Shown piece after piece: positions 22,750 to 35,600 of a DNA stretch of 64,000 nt. Position 1 is the stretch's first letter. Each line of letters starts with the position of its first letter. The DNA is from Lepidodermella squamata (taxonomy: Eukaryota > Gastrotricha): the NCBI GenBank assembly GCA_047495785.1, contig JBLDXI010000030.1, positions 1,302,001 through 1,366,000 on the forward strand, given 5' to 3'. The notes beneath the pieces were generated by a model. The model searched no databases, was not told the DNA's origin, and saw nothing but the letters and a program-made list of their open reading frames with translations. Both the position numbers and the translations under genes were made by a program.

Positions 22750-23340
22750 TGGGAGATTTTCAGATCAGACTCAGAGATTTGTCGACTCAGAAGCCTGTGA
22801 CTGTATTGTCAGGACCTCCCGAACTGGTGGTCCGATAGCCAATTCCCTTTGACTTTATCGTACACTGCGGATTTCGCCATCTGGATTTCGTGAGCATCGG
22901 TTTGTTCGGAAATTGAAGTAAGATGCTAATAATAGCATGAGTAAACAATCCGGAAAAGTTCATGAGAATTTTGAAGTTCGACAAACATTTCAATTATAAG
23001 CAAGATGGCAGCCTCACGGATGCGCGAGAATCTCACTTCAGTCAATCAGATGATTGCAACATTTGTGAGCATCGGTTTGTTCGGAAATATAAAAATGACG
23101 ATAAAAATAGCATGGGTTAACAATATCCGTGAAGTTCAACCTGCAAGTTCCACGGATACGGATACGGGTATCACACTTCATGCGTCGATCATGCGGTTTC
23201 GAAGTGCGGTAACCCTACTCCCTACTTGTGACTTTGCAGCTAGCCCTCGAAGACTCTCAAATTTCTCGATTTGTACTCTCAATATTGAAATACACTTTCT
23301 AGGCCAATCCGCATGCCCTGGATTCAGGACCTGGGCAGTA
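22750..23340 (+). pseudogene. Truncated 5' end of the CUB-channel gene
   Basis: The segment aligns by eye with 37100-37680, the upstream region and first exon of the intact channel gene. Shared words include GTGAGCATCGGTTTGTTCGG and GATCATGCGGTTTCGAAGT. The ATG at 23191 keeps MRFRS, but the signal-peptide frame is shifted inside (VTLLPTC) and recovers as CTLNIE and GQSACPG. Similarity ends after about 23340. This is a promoter plus exon 1 copy with no body. Confidence 0.75.
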
Positions 23341-26114
23341 ACAAGTTGCAGGTTTTAGAGGATTTAACCGCTAAACCTGGTTTAAACTCAGAATTTTTCA
23401 AACCATGTACGAGGAGGTTTACAAAAAAACGAGTATTACGGCTCAACCGGCGGATGGCGCGTCTTATAGCGCCATTGCTCGATGGCGCGGAATTCAAAAT
23501 TTCGAAAAGTTGATGATATTTTCATTCCAATATTATCAGTAAAAAATCTAAATTTTCGGCTGTAATATTACTCGCAATATTTCTCGACGGTCCCGACTAT
23601 TTCGTTTGCGATCGGTCAATGATAAACGTTTTCTGCGTTGAATTTATCGCAAAATAGTTATTATTCAATATTACAATATTTCAATATAATTGGCGAACTA
23701 ATTTTTCCCCGCTCAGGACCGCTGAAAAATTATTATTTTAGGCATTGAATTGTTATATATTATTGTCCCCAATCGGCACCGTACGCCAATTTATAAATCA
23801 AATTATATTGCCCCAGTTTATTTTGTTACGCTCAGGTCATTCGAGCTGAAGTAAGAAATGAGGTTAAGAATTTTAGAGACATAAACAATATTTCGTAATC
23901 ATAATGGAAGGTATCAGGTGGGTTTTCATTGGGTTTTCAGCCCAGTTGACCGAATTCCTGAAGCGCTGGATTTCGCCATGATGCACCGGTACTCACTAAT
24001 ATCTAACCGATTACGATTATACTGATTACATATGTACGTCTTCGAGGCACAAAAATAGACTAGCTTCAGATCAGCTGCATATTTCATGAATTTTAGGCCA
24101 TTCATGCCCAACTACATTTTCTGAGAAGAATAATGCAAAAAAAATCAAAATTCAACAGAAGCTTAATTCACCTGAACAATAATAGCTAGGTGGCCATGAA
24201 TACTCCCCATCTCAATGGCAAATTCAGAAAGAACTTTTGCCAATTCGCATGATAGTTGAAAAATACTTCTCGCGAGAACTAGAAATGACGAACTGAATTG
24301 GCATGGTGCAGCAACGCGGCCGCCTCGTCTCACTGTTTCGTAACTATGGGTTGTCCCTTCTTTCCAGGGCATATCTACTGATGAAATGATTTTAAAATTA
24401 TTTCAAATTCAAGCATGAAGATTCATGTTCTTATAATTAATGCCTCGTTGCCTCGTTGACATAGCTCCTCGGCGGTGTTTGCGAGAAGCCATTATAATTC
24501 AGTCGTCTCATCGTTCGCGGAAAATTTTTTCATCAAAATTCAAGGCTAGCTAATTTACAAAGCAAATAGTCCTCGGTCCTGATCGTCCAGCCTTGCCTCC
24601 GGTAGGCCGTCGAGATTCTAAACGTGTATAATTCCTGAATCATTTAATAACAACAATAATAATAAATAGCCAACTGGATAGCCGTGAAATCCTATCAACT
24701 TTTTTACCTACCATCTACCTAGTTATTTTTTCATATTGACACCGCGGAAGAATGCTGCTGAAAAACTCAATCGTTCCATAATATTCTATAATCTCACTTG
24801 CTTCTTGCAGATGACACATTGAAAATTAAAAAGGGACGATTTAAAAATTGGTTTTAGAAATTATATAGGACAACACTAGAAAAGTGTCCCGGAGTAATTG
24901 GATTTTTAGAAAGATCTCGGCTCAAGTTTTAGCCTAACTTAGGAAAAGATACGGAAAGTTTAAGCTAGATTCCAACATACCCCCCAAAGTCACTGGATTC
25001 CTTGAAGCTAAAATTCCTTTTACAATTTAATTTTGCTTTAGTATTCTGTTGCTACATAGCTGTGTTGGCGTTAATAAGTGCCCTCTATTTTCCAACAAAA
25101 TTATGGCAATTATGGAATATCGTCACCTTAGCACGAGCGAAGCGAGAAATTTTCCAAGAATATTCCTGAAAATCGTTTTCCTTAGGCAGAAAAATCCTTG
25201 CTTTTCCCGTTTCATTCTGATAGAATAAACTCGGAAAACATTGAGGCAGGAGGATTCAGCTCTCATTCATTTTTCATCAAAACCCTTATTTAAATGAGTA
25301 AGCTTGTTCGAAATGAATTAAACCGGGGTAGTAATGATGTAATAGATTGCATAGGTAATAGTTTATGAAGTATCGAGCTGAGCGAGCAAAGTTTTAGCAA
25401 AATAAAAAATAGGCAGATCTGGATGCTTTGAAAGGCTCTCCAACTGTTAGGAACTGTCAATATCTTCAACCGCGCTATCTGCCCACCCCCTAGCCCGGTT
25501 GGTAGTCATCAATTTGTGGAACCCTTATAATAAATTAGTTGTAATAGTTATTTGATGAATTAAAAAAATTGAGTGTGAAAATTAAGCCTTCCTGGAAACC
25601 TAGCGGCGCGTTGTCGTGGTTTCGAGAGATCTAGTTATGTTTAGTTCAATTGAAACGAGTTGAAAGATGTTCAGTGCATTGAGCTGTTCTTGTCTTGTGG
25701 TTTTGAAATGACTTCGATTATGCAACAGAGTGTGCGGATCAGCTTCTACTCAAAAGATTGGGAATAATTTCTCCATCAGGCTGCTGGAATAAATCATGAG
25801 GCTGATGGAGAATCACTTGTATATTCAAGTTTTTTTCTGTCTGAAAAATGTTGAATTTATCCCAACTTTGCCCAATCAAGTCCTTGTTTGAAGATATAAT
25901 TTAACTTTGATGCATAGATTATTCACATAATAAAGCGATTTCCTTCTTTTGATTTGTCCTCCGAGTTATTGGAGTTATCAGACGAATTATTACGATTTTT
26001 GACAGTCGATAGGCCTGATCTAGTATGACTGGCTGCCAACTGCTAACTCCTGTATAATAGGAAGTTTGTTTCATAGGAAAATTGTTGCATAAGCTCTAAA
26101 TTCAAAAAAGCCCA

Positions 26115-26278
26115 GATTGTAAGGAGTCGTACTAATGACTCCGGATGATAGCGCCAGGAGTGAATCATGGCCAAGGAGATCATTCAACTCGATGAAGTCG
26201 ATATTCTCTAGTGTGTGATCGCGTGGAATGAAAAATCGGGAATATCGCATAAGTTACAGACATATTAAACTAAAAGAT
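26115..26278 (-). pseudogene. Relic exon 1 of a gene-2-like receptor
   Basis: Matches 11315-11515 (exon 1 of receptor gene 2): AAGGAGTCGTAC, ATGACTCCGGATGATAGC and TCGATGAAGTCGAT are shared, and the start-codon region (CAT before TAA..CTAAAAGAT on +) is still recognisable. There is an internal deletion and no following exon 2. It marks the left breakpoint of the duplicated block. Confidence 0.8.
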
Positions 26279-26621
26279 AACTTCCATTGAAAAATATATT
26301 AAGCGCAACCAAACGCTCGTTACTACAGAAAAAGGTGCCTAAGGAATAATTATATTAGCTGAAACTGGCAGAAAATCAGTAAACCCGAAAAAACCCGAAA
26401 ATTTCCCACGGAGAATATACGCTATTTTCTGTAAAATGTTCGGGTCCCCCCGTGGTTGAACGCTTCGAGCAGGGACAGTCTCACGCGTCCCCGCCATCTT
26501 CGACGTGAAAGCGAGATAACGCCAAATTATTTTGAAAAAGCGTGATTGGCCAAATGATTGGCATCAATTCTTAAAACGATATATCAGTTGCATTAAAAGA
26601 CGAAATGTTGTGTCATATGTG

Positions 26622-29600
26622 TTACAAAACTTGGCTGTAATCGCCGCAAGTCAATCGATCAAGCTTCTCGCTGAGCTCATGAAACGAGGGCCTCTCCTCG
26701 AAATTTTGCTGCCAGCATTTCGAAACAATGTCGTCATATCTATACAAAATTGTATAATTTTGAGTGTTCTTCAATTAAGCAAAGTTCACCTACATTCTAT
26801 CCGGGCAAGTTGAGGGTTTAGAGAGACGATACCCCTGGCTGATGTGAACAATGACCTCCATAGCTTGAAGTTCATCGTACGGTTCGTGTTCGCAATCTGG
26901 AAGTGAGATTAGAACGAATTACCCAATCAAACTGTAAATTTAGTTTTACTGGTGAAAATTTCCCACATAATTACTCCGAACGACCAAACATCACTCTTCA
27001 GTACGTACACTCGTCTAATTAGTGATTCAGGTGGATGCCAACGAACTGGGACGGCATATTCGTTCTCATCAGCAGATTTGTAGTAGTCATCCCCATCCTC
27101 AAGAACTCGCGACAGTCCGAAATCCGATATTTTAGCCGTAAAATCATCGGCCAACAAAACGTTGCGGCAGGCCAGATCTCGATGCATGCAATTTTTAGAA
27201 TGAAGGTAGACCATCCCGGCACATATCTGGCTGGAGAAACGAATTCTATCGCCGAAACTAACCTCGTCCAGCCTTCTTGGTTTCAAAAACTCTTTCAGCG
27301 TCCCATTAGGCATGAATGGTACAATAAGATTCGGCTGATCGTTGAGGATCGCGATCCCAATGAGGGGTAGAACGTTAGGGTGGTGGAAATCCTTCATAAC
27401 ATGGGCTTCCTTGATCAGACCAACAACGTCGGCCTTGACGTCAGGGCGGATGCTTTTCACGGCTATTTCTTGCTCGTCCTTTTCGGGCATTCGAAGCACA
27501 GCTCGTTGGACAGTGCCGAAGTGGCCGGCTCCAAGGATGCCTTTTATCTCAAGCCAATCGTTGCAAACGTTGATACGTTCAATGAGAATGACTAGATCTT
27601 GAGCACCTTCGATTCCTTCGATGAGTTTGGTAAAATCGGCAAATGGTACAACGTAGTTTCCATCCCCATTGGCTTGAGATGTGTTTGTAGTCTGAACATG
27701 TTTCTTTCGATAACGAAGGAACAGGATTATAAAAGCTGCAACTACAACAACGAACAAGGCACCGAAAACTGAAGACAAAATTGTAGCCAGATTATCCCCT
27801 GAAATTCAAACTTCGATATAAATTGGGATTGAGGACAAAAGAGTTTTACCTTCTGGCAGTTCGTTCTTCTCAACAATGTCGACCACGGTGTAGTAAGGAT
27901 TGTGGCTGTTGTGGTTCCTATCATCCAACGGACATGCGGAGATTGTGTTCACTATGAATGAGTAGATAGCCGCTGTCGTGTCTGACGTCTCAGGAACAGT
28001 AGGAATTTCCAGCATTACTCTATCGCTCAGAAGTTTGATATACCTATTCGCAATTCGGCTATACAAGCTCGTCGTTTTTCTGAAATCCACAGACAGATGC
28101 GGTATGGTGATATGAGTTCGATTAATGTGATAATCGATTTTATAGCCTAACAAAAATATCTGCGATAGCGTTAGGCTTTCGATACCGTCCGGTAAAGATG
28201 GCTGGAGAATATCGACTCGATTGGGTCTTATCCTTAGTCCCGCGAATCCGAACATGAGGACATTCAGGAAAGCAGCTGCGGTATATGTATGGCCTGTAGC
28301 CGCATTTTCCTCATCGGTGACGTTTCTCCAGATGAAAAATGGCTCGGAATGGTAGTTTTCTAGCAGTTTTTCAAAGTCCTTCCGGCCCGCTGCCATCGAA
28401 GCTTTCGTAGCTAGTTGCATCTCAAGAATAGCTTTGACAGCTAAAGAGGTGCCAGGAATTTCCACTTGTTTTATGCCTGCTTCATAGCTTCTCCCGAAGC
28501 GGCGGTTGTAATTCTGTAAGTATCTGAAATTGATTCATGTCGAATGAAATTGCGACTTACGTCAATATCGTTTCTCACGAGTTCTGGGGGCGCCTGTTCG
28601 AGGAATCTCCCAGAAAAGTTGTACCCAACTGGGAAATGAGCCAATAGGACATCGGCCTGGGAAATCGCATCATCTAAATTGAAGCCGTCGAACTGATAGT
28701 TAGTCTTCGTAACGTTGTCGTACGGAAATTTTAGGCGCATCGATTTGTCCAACAAGTCGTCATCGATTGGTTCTCCAAAGATGCAGTCCAAATACTCGGT
28801 GAAGTGAACCCCGAGTTGCCCGAGAATATTGGTTAACAAATTGTCAGACTGATTACGGTGGAGTTCATCGGGTCCAGTTACGCCCTTGACTGAAATGAAT
28901 TCAGTATCGCCGATACTACTTTCTTTTATCTGTTTAATGAAATTATCATTCAAACGCGTGTTTACATTCCAAAATTGATAAGTTGAGACTGGTTTCGCCC
29001 TTTCGATGAAGTAAAGCATACGAGATGCGATACTGAAGAACCCATCACTGTAGATAGCTTGCTTCGAGCAATGAGAACACCATGTTGCTGCAACTCCAAC
29101 TCTCGCAGAAGTTTCATACGGCACGCTGACGTTTGTCATTAAGGTATTTGACGAGCGAAGCAGCATCATTTGCTTGGCAAAGGTAGGGAAAAACCACGCA
29201 ACGGGTTGGAACAGAAATATTTCCTGGTCTACAGTTTGGCGGCCTCCGAATTGACGCCGCGAAGATCCACGACCCAGGCCACACGCAGACGCTCCGTTGA
29301 AAGATTCATATTGACTGTCGGAATCAGTTTTCGAGTCACCCGAGCCCATAGCGATCTGGGTGAAGACTTGATAGGAAGCTGATCGAATGGCTCTGTTGAT
29401 AACATCTGCTCGTGGACCTAAAGAACATTGCGAAAACAATGATTTATTCAACGAACTCCTCTTTCCTTTAACTTTGCTGTATTTCTGGATGCCCAAGCGT
29501 CACTCCTTCACGCTACTAATAGTGCTTTGAGTCTTCTTCCGTCCACAATTTAGAGCCCAAGGAATTATTAGATAAGACCAACCTTTCACGCTGATACTTC

Positions 29601-30561
29601 CAGTTTGAATCAAGCGCTTCGATTTTTCGACTTGGTAATTAATCAGCTCATCAGGTCGCAGCGCCGGGTTCATCAGCTTCGCGAACTCTTCACGAGCCAT
29701 ACTTTCATCGTGATCAATGGTCTGAAATGCCACAATGATTTCCGTAACTTCACCGGTGATCTCAATGTCGAAGTAAGCTTTCCCCGTGGTGTGGACATAC
29801 ATCTGTGTAATTGTCTTGCTGCGAATTGCACCCGGTACGATGATGCGGACATATCTATGAGACCAATGTGAAAACTGATTGAAAATTTGAATCTGCTTCC
29901 TTACGTAACATTGCAGCAGCCAACTTCTTGAAAACCTCTAGTCAAATTCACTTCGTATCGTTCTCGATAGGCGTCATCACTCAAAAGACCGGCGTATTTC
30001 TTATCCTGGTGAAATCGAATGGTCGAGCCGATGAAACGTTTGTCAGCTTCAATTGAAACAGCATGGAAATAGGTTCGCTTGTACAGGATACTGCAGCCGT
30101 GATATGAGCTGATGTTGATACCGCGTTTAGTCTTAATCAACTCTCGCCAAATTCCGATTGTTTGGTAGAAACTATACTTTCTTTCAGTGATAATTTCAGA
30201 TTCGTTGTTAACATCGATCGATTCGACTTTGAATACGGCGTAGTTAGGCAGAGGCAGTCGTCTGATGTAACCCGAATCGTTGTAAAATTGCGTTGACAGG
30301 TAAATCGATTCCTGAAAAATTTGGGAAAAGCTTGACAATTGACGACCTTAAGAACTGAAGGCAAACGCTGTAGATAACGGTTCCGACTATGCTTGTTGCA
30401 AGTTCTGGCAGTAAGTCTGTATCTTCGAGATTAAAATCGGACCCGACTTCCGTGTAATCGATTCCCTTCAAAGATTGCGGTATCGATTGGTTTAAAGCTG
30501 TAACTATCGATGGCGTAAGCATTCGAAGTGTAAGAATCAACGTTAATCCGACGGAATGCAT
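26622..30561 (-). CDS. GH65-ectodomain receptor tyrosine kinase 5
   Basis: Predicted 1154 residues. Exons: 30561-30367, 30311-29905, 29854-29583, 29417-28561, 28513-27850, 27798-26950, 26896-26794, 26739-26622; all GT-AG and phase-consistent. The signal peptide starts MHSVGLTLILTLRML, close to gene 3. GH65 marks: DLLPELATSIVGTVIYS, GASACGLGRGSSRRQFGG, TVDQEIFLFQP (Asp where sisters have Glu, closer to the canonical enzyme), GPDELHRNQSDNLL and GHTYTAAAFLNVLMFGFAG. The kinase is complete: GAGHFGTV, IAVKSIRPDV (Ile for Val), HRDLACRN, DFGLSR, DYYKS and PVRWHPPESL. It ends DRLTCGDYSQVL. From exon 5 on it is close to gene 3, supporting derivation from the same ancestor. Confidence 0.94.
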
Positions 30562-32668
30562 TTTTCAGTTGTTTAGCTAAATGAAAAAATTAAACGAGGA
30601 ACGTGACAATAACATATGCTAGGAATGTAAAACCCGCATTATTGGTACTTGAAGATAAGGCATTTTCAATAATGTGGAGCGAGAATAATTATCAAATATT
30701 CAAAGGGGAATACTGATAATCTCTAATCTATCGATGTAAGTCGATGCTATATTGGCGATTGCAAGCTGAAACGGCATGTGTTATATTTTCTAGGTCGAGA
30801 AGTCGATGAAGAACCGAGATTATCAATAAATTGTGGGTGTGAAGGGTGTGAGAAAGAAATCCAGACGAGAAAAAGGCGCTGACTTTAACAGATAAATCAT
30901 CTAGATAGATGTATGATTGTTCATCAGATTTGTGAACGGGCAGGAGCGACTTCTCATTATTGACTTGAAGCGCACGGTATTGGCGTACTATCGGCTTATT
31001 TATCAATATCACCTCATCCACCCTAATTTTAACAGCAAGCGCAGGGCTAGTTGCTAGTGCCTTGAGCCTAGACCCCTGCCCGGAGGTGGGATGAAGCTGT
31101 GCCCAAAGTTTGTCGCACATATGTGAATGCAGACCCTTTCGGCAGATAGCTGAAGTCTTAAAGCGTTAATCCTTATAGGCAAAGTTGGTTGGGTCGCGGC
31201 GGTACATAATTCCTAGTTTGCTACAGTGAACCCAGCTCCGTCAATCCGAGGCCAAATTGGGTCAAACTTTCAGAGAATATGTTATTCTGTGCGATGATGA
31301 CGAATTTTCTGTAAAAATACTCCAAGGTCCCACCCTTGAGGTGCGCGGTCAAAAAACGTCAATTTTGACAATTTTTACTTGGCCGCGCCCTTATGCGTCG
31401 ACTGCGAACATAAATTGGTGCATTGCAATTGTCTCATTGAGGCGCATCGTTTGACATAGGATTTATCGAAATCGGCCTTACCATCGCTGTAATGAGCTCT
31501 GTTTTGTGTGTAACAAATCAGCTTCACGCTCCACTAGTCACGTACCTCCCTGACAAAGAGGAAGCGCGCCGGCCTTGCGTGATGCGTCGGCTGACCGACA
31601 AAAGAATTTTTAGCACCTATCGAACACGGGCTTCACGCTGGTGTCAACATTTTCGGGGCGACACCTTGCCTTCTCACAGCAGGCGCGTTTGTAACAAATT
31701 AGGAATTTGCAAATGTCCTTAATTTTTGTCCGCACAACTCACACCACCCCTTCTACCGGGCGCGATTACGTCACGACTGTTAGTCAGAATTGGCTGAAAT
31801 TTTGCGAAAATGTAGAGGACATCCATCCCAAGATGTGGTTTAAAAATGAAATTAATATCTATCAATGGCGCGAAGCCCGGCGGATTTTTCGGAAAACTGT
31901 AACGAATAAGGACGTGTAACGAATGAGCCATACTCACCTTATGCCTAATTTTATTGCGATTATGGGACAAATATAAAGCGCTGATTCCCTTTAACTGAAA
32001 ACTGAGCCCTTTCGAAGCTTGAAACGAGGCTTTCAGTAACGAGGCTATACACTTTACAAAATGCGCACTTTCATAGGTACTCATAGGTACTCGCACTCCG
32101 ACCCGTTACAGTACTCCACCGATGGTAGTACCCTGGTTACAGGCACTGGCGATCAGGTTTATTACTCTGCTCCCGATGACTTCACACAGTGTTTTGAGCG
32201 GAGAATTTTCGAATTCAAGTTAAAAATCGAAAAATATATTTTTCAAATGGCTAACGCCTTCTACTCGTCAGCTGATTCTGTTCTATAATGCAGTTCCGCT
32301 TCCTTCCCCTGATCTGCAGATCTTTGTCGAATGCATTCGGATATTTGAGGTTTCCATACTGTTGTAATGTACTCACTTCTTTCTTCATTCCCTATACCAA
32401 ATTCTTAGCCTCTATATGCAAAGTCAAAGTCCAACTACTTGTTGCTGGGTAGTCGAGATCGTTTCGATACATTCGCGGCATCAGGAAAAGAAGCCTATAC
32501 TATTCAGGCACAGTTATCAGGTTTAAAATGTCAATTAAAATTATCTCAAATACAAGAACATTTGTTAGCAATAGAGGTAAACAGTCCCATTCTAGTTAAA
32601 AAAAAAAGTTTACTGAAAAAGTGAAAAGATTTGCAAGCAAAGAAGTCGAAGATTAAAACACGCACAGC
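30562..32668. other. Intergenic, receptor genes 5 to 6
   Basis: The first 250 bp echoes the region upstream of gene 3. The middle (about 31190-32290) is GC-richer and may be an old inserted repeat, but I found no terminal repeats, no conserved reading frame and no domain. The short frames here look random. Confidence 0.4.
30612..30661 (-). promoter_or_regulatory. Shared upstream module of receptor gene 5
   Basis: AACATATGCTAGGAATGTAA (from 30611) and TTGGTACTTGAAGATAAGG (ending 30660): a GATA site fused to ACTTGAAG, 50-100 bp upstream of the ATG. Confidence 0.55.
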
Positions 32669-35600
32669 TCACAAAACTTGACTGAATTCCGTACAGTGTA
32701 ATCGATCTAGGATTTCTTTAAGCTCCTCAAACGAGGGTCTATCTTCGTAGTTCTGCTGCCAGCATTTTGCAATAATGTTGTCGTATCTAAAAAAAAGCTA
32801 TCGGAATAACGCCGTCCCTTACAAAAGGCAAGGTCACTTACAGTTCTTCAGGGCAAGCTGCGGGTTTAGAGAGACGATAACCGTGACTGATGTGAACAAT
32901 GACCTCCATAGCTTGAAGTTCATCGTACGGTTCGTGTTCGCAATCTGTTGGAAACATGCTCTTCGAATTCAGGCTCAAAATTGATAAAATCACAATTACT
33001 TGTAAATATTTCCCACATGATTACTCCGAACGACCAAACATCACTCTTCAGTACGTAGACTCGTCTAATTAGCGATTCAGGTGGATGCCAACGAACTGGG
33101 ACGGCATAATCATTTTCATTCGCAGTTTTGTAGTAATCATCCCCATCCTCAAGAACTCGCGACAGTCCGAAGTCCGATATCTTAGCTGTGAAATCCTCGG
33201 CTAACAAAACATTTCGGCAAGCCAGGTCTCGATGCATGCAATTCTTGTCATGTAGATAGACCATCCCGGCACATATCTGGCTGGAGAAACGAATTCTGTC
33301 GCCGAAACTCACCTCATCTAGCCGTCTTGGTTTCAAAAACTCTTTCAGCGTCCCGTTAGACATGAATGGAACGATAAGATTCGGCTGATCGTTGAGGATC
33401 GCGATTCCGATGAGTGGTAGTACATTCGGGTGGCTGAAGTCCTTCATAACATGGGCTTCTTTGATCAGACCAACAACGTCAGCTTTAACGTCAGGTCGGA
33501 TGCTTTTCACGGCTACTTCTTGCTCGTCCTTTTCGGGCATTCGAAGCACAGCTCGTTGGACAGTTCCAAAGTGGCCGGCTCCAAGGATGCCTTTTATCTC
33601 AAGCCAATCATTGCAAACGTTGATTCGCTCAATGAGAATGACCAGATCCTGAGAACCTTCAATTCCTTCGATAAGTTTTGTAAAATCAGCGAAAGGGACT
33701 ACGTAGTTTCCTTCTCCGTTTGCGTGAAAAGTGTTTGAAAATTTGGCAGCTCTCTTTCGAGACCGAAGGTATAATGTCAAGAGAATCGCTACTATTATAG
33801 CGACCAAAGCACTGAAAACTGACAACAAAATGACAGCCAAGTTATCCTCTGCATTAGACAATCTAATCAAGCAAGTTTAATAATGCCACAATATTCTTGC
33901 CTTCTTTGGATTCATTTTCATCAGCAATGTCGACCAGCGAGTAGTATGGATTGTGGCTGTTGATGTTCCTATCCTCCAACGGACATTGGGAACTACCGCT
34001 AGCTATGAACGAGTAAATAGCCGCTGTTGTATCCGACGTCTCGGCTACCGTAGGAATTTCCAACACAATCATATCAGAATCGAGACGGATATACCGGTTC
34101 CCAATTCTACTGTACAATATTGTGATTTTTCTAAAATTCGGGGCCAGATACGGAACAGTAATATGAGTTCGATTCAAATGGTAGTCGACATTATAGCCTA
34201 AAATTTCGATTTCCGACAGCGTTAGGCTGTCTATACCATCTGGTAGCGATGGTTGGAGAATATCGACTCGATTGGGTCTTATCCTCAGTCCTGCATATCC
34301 GAACATGAGGACATTCAAAAAAGCTGCTGCGGTATAAGTATGGCCAATAGCCGCATTTTCCTCATCAGTGACATTTCTCCAAATGAAAAAAGGCTCAGAG
34401 TGGTAGTTTTCGAGTAGATTCTCAAAGTCCTTGCGACCTGCTGCCATTGAAGTTTTCGTTGCGAGTTGCATCTCAAGAATAGCTTTGACAGCCAAAGAGG
34501 TGCCAGGAATTTCCACTTGCTTCACACCAGCTTCATAAGTCCTTCCAAAGCGGCGGTTGTAATTCTGAAATCAAATACAATTGATGTAGAATGAAATTGC
34601 GACTCACTCGATATCGTAAATTTGTATTTAAAAATATTTTCGCTGAAATTACTGAAATTTACCTAGATGGCAACTTACATCAATATCATTTCTCAAACGT
34701 TCTGGAGGGGCCTGTTCCAAGAATTTTCCCGAAAAATTGTATCCCACTGGAAAATGGGCTAAGAGAACATCGGCTTGAGAAATGGCATCATTCAAATTGA
34801 ATCCATCGCACTGATAATGGGTCTTCGTAACGTTGTCGTAAGGAAATCTTAAGCGCATCGACTTTTCCAGCAGGGCCTCGTCTATCGGTTCACGATTAGT
34901 GCAGGCTAAGTACTGGGTAAAGTGAACCCCAAGTTGCCCGAGAATATTGGTTAGCAAATTGTCAGACTGATTACGATGGAGTTCATCGGGTCCAGTTACG
35001 CCGTAGATCGAGATGTACCCATCATTACCATTATTCTTTGAGATCTCTCTCGCAAGATTTTCCTTTATAATATCGGAATTTCTCCTCCACACATTTTCAG
35101 GGTTCATTTTCCCTCGCTTGATGAAGTATAGCATGCGAGAGGCGAAGCTAAAGAAGCCATCGCTGTAGATGCCTTGCTGCGAGCAATGTGGACACCATGT
35201 TGATGAAACTCCAACTGTGTTCACAATTTCATAGGGCTTCAGATCTTGCTCACTACTAGTTGTAGGGCGCAGCAGCATGAGTTGCTCGGCCAAGTCTGGC
35301 ACCAACCACGCAACAGGTTGGAACAGAAATATTTCCTGCTCCACAGTTTGGCGGCCACCGAATTGACGCCGCGAAGATCCACGACCAAGGCCACAGGCAG
35401 AAGCTCCGTGAAATGTCTTATAAAGCACGTTAGTGCCAGGGTTTGATCCCGCGAAGTTAATATCGATTTGGCTAAATACTTGATAGTAGGCTGATCGAAT
35501 GGCTCGGTTGATTACATCTTCGCGTGGACCTAGTATAAAAAGTAAACAAATATCCGAATTGTTTTGAAAAGAAATAATAAGTGATACCAACCGTTCACGC

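Larger units (their letters stand above)
22404..26621. other. Junction zone between duplicated blocks
   Basis: 4.2 kb without an intact gene. It begins with the gene 4 upstream module, then the relic of the channel gene 5' end (22750-23340), then about 2.7 kb in which I see nothing recognisable (AT-rich, no long frames), then the exon 1 relic of a gene-2-like receptor (26115-26278). Confidence 0.55.

Noticed and set aside
31190-32290. GC-richer stretch with several short frames, as a gene or transposon.
   Set aside because: No domain, no terminal repeats and no frame that continues through plausible splice sites.
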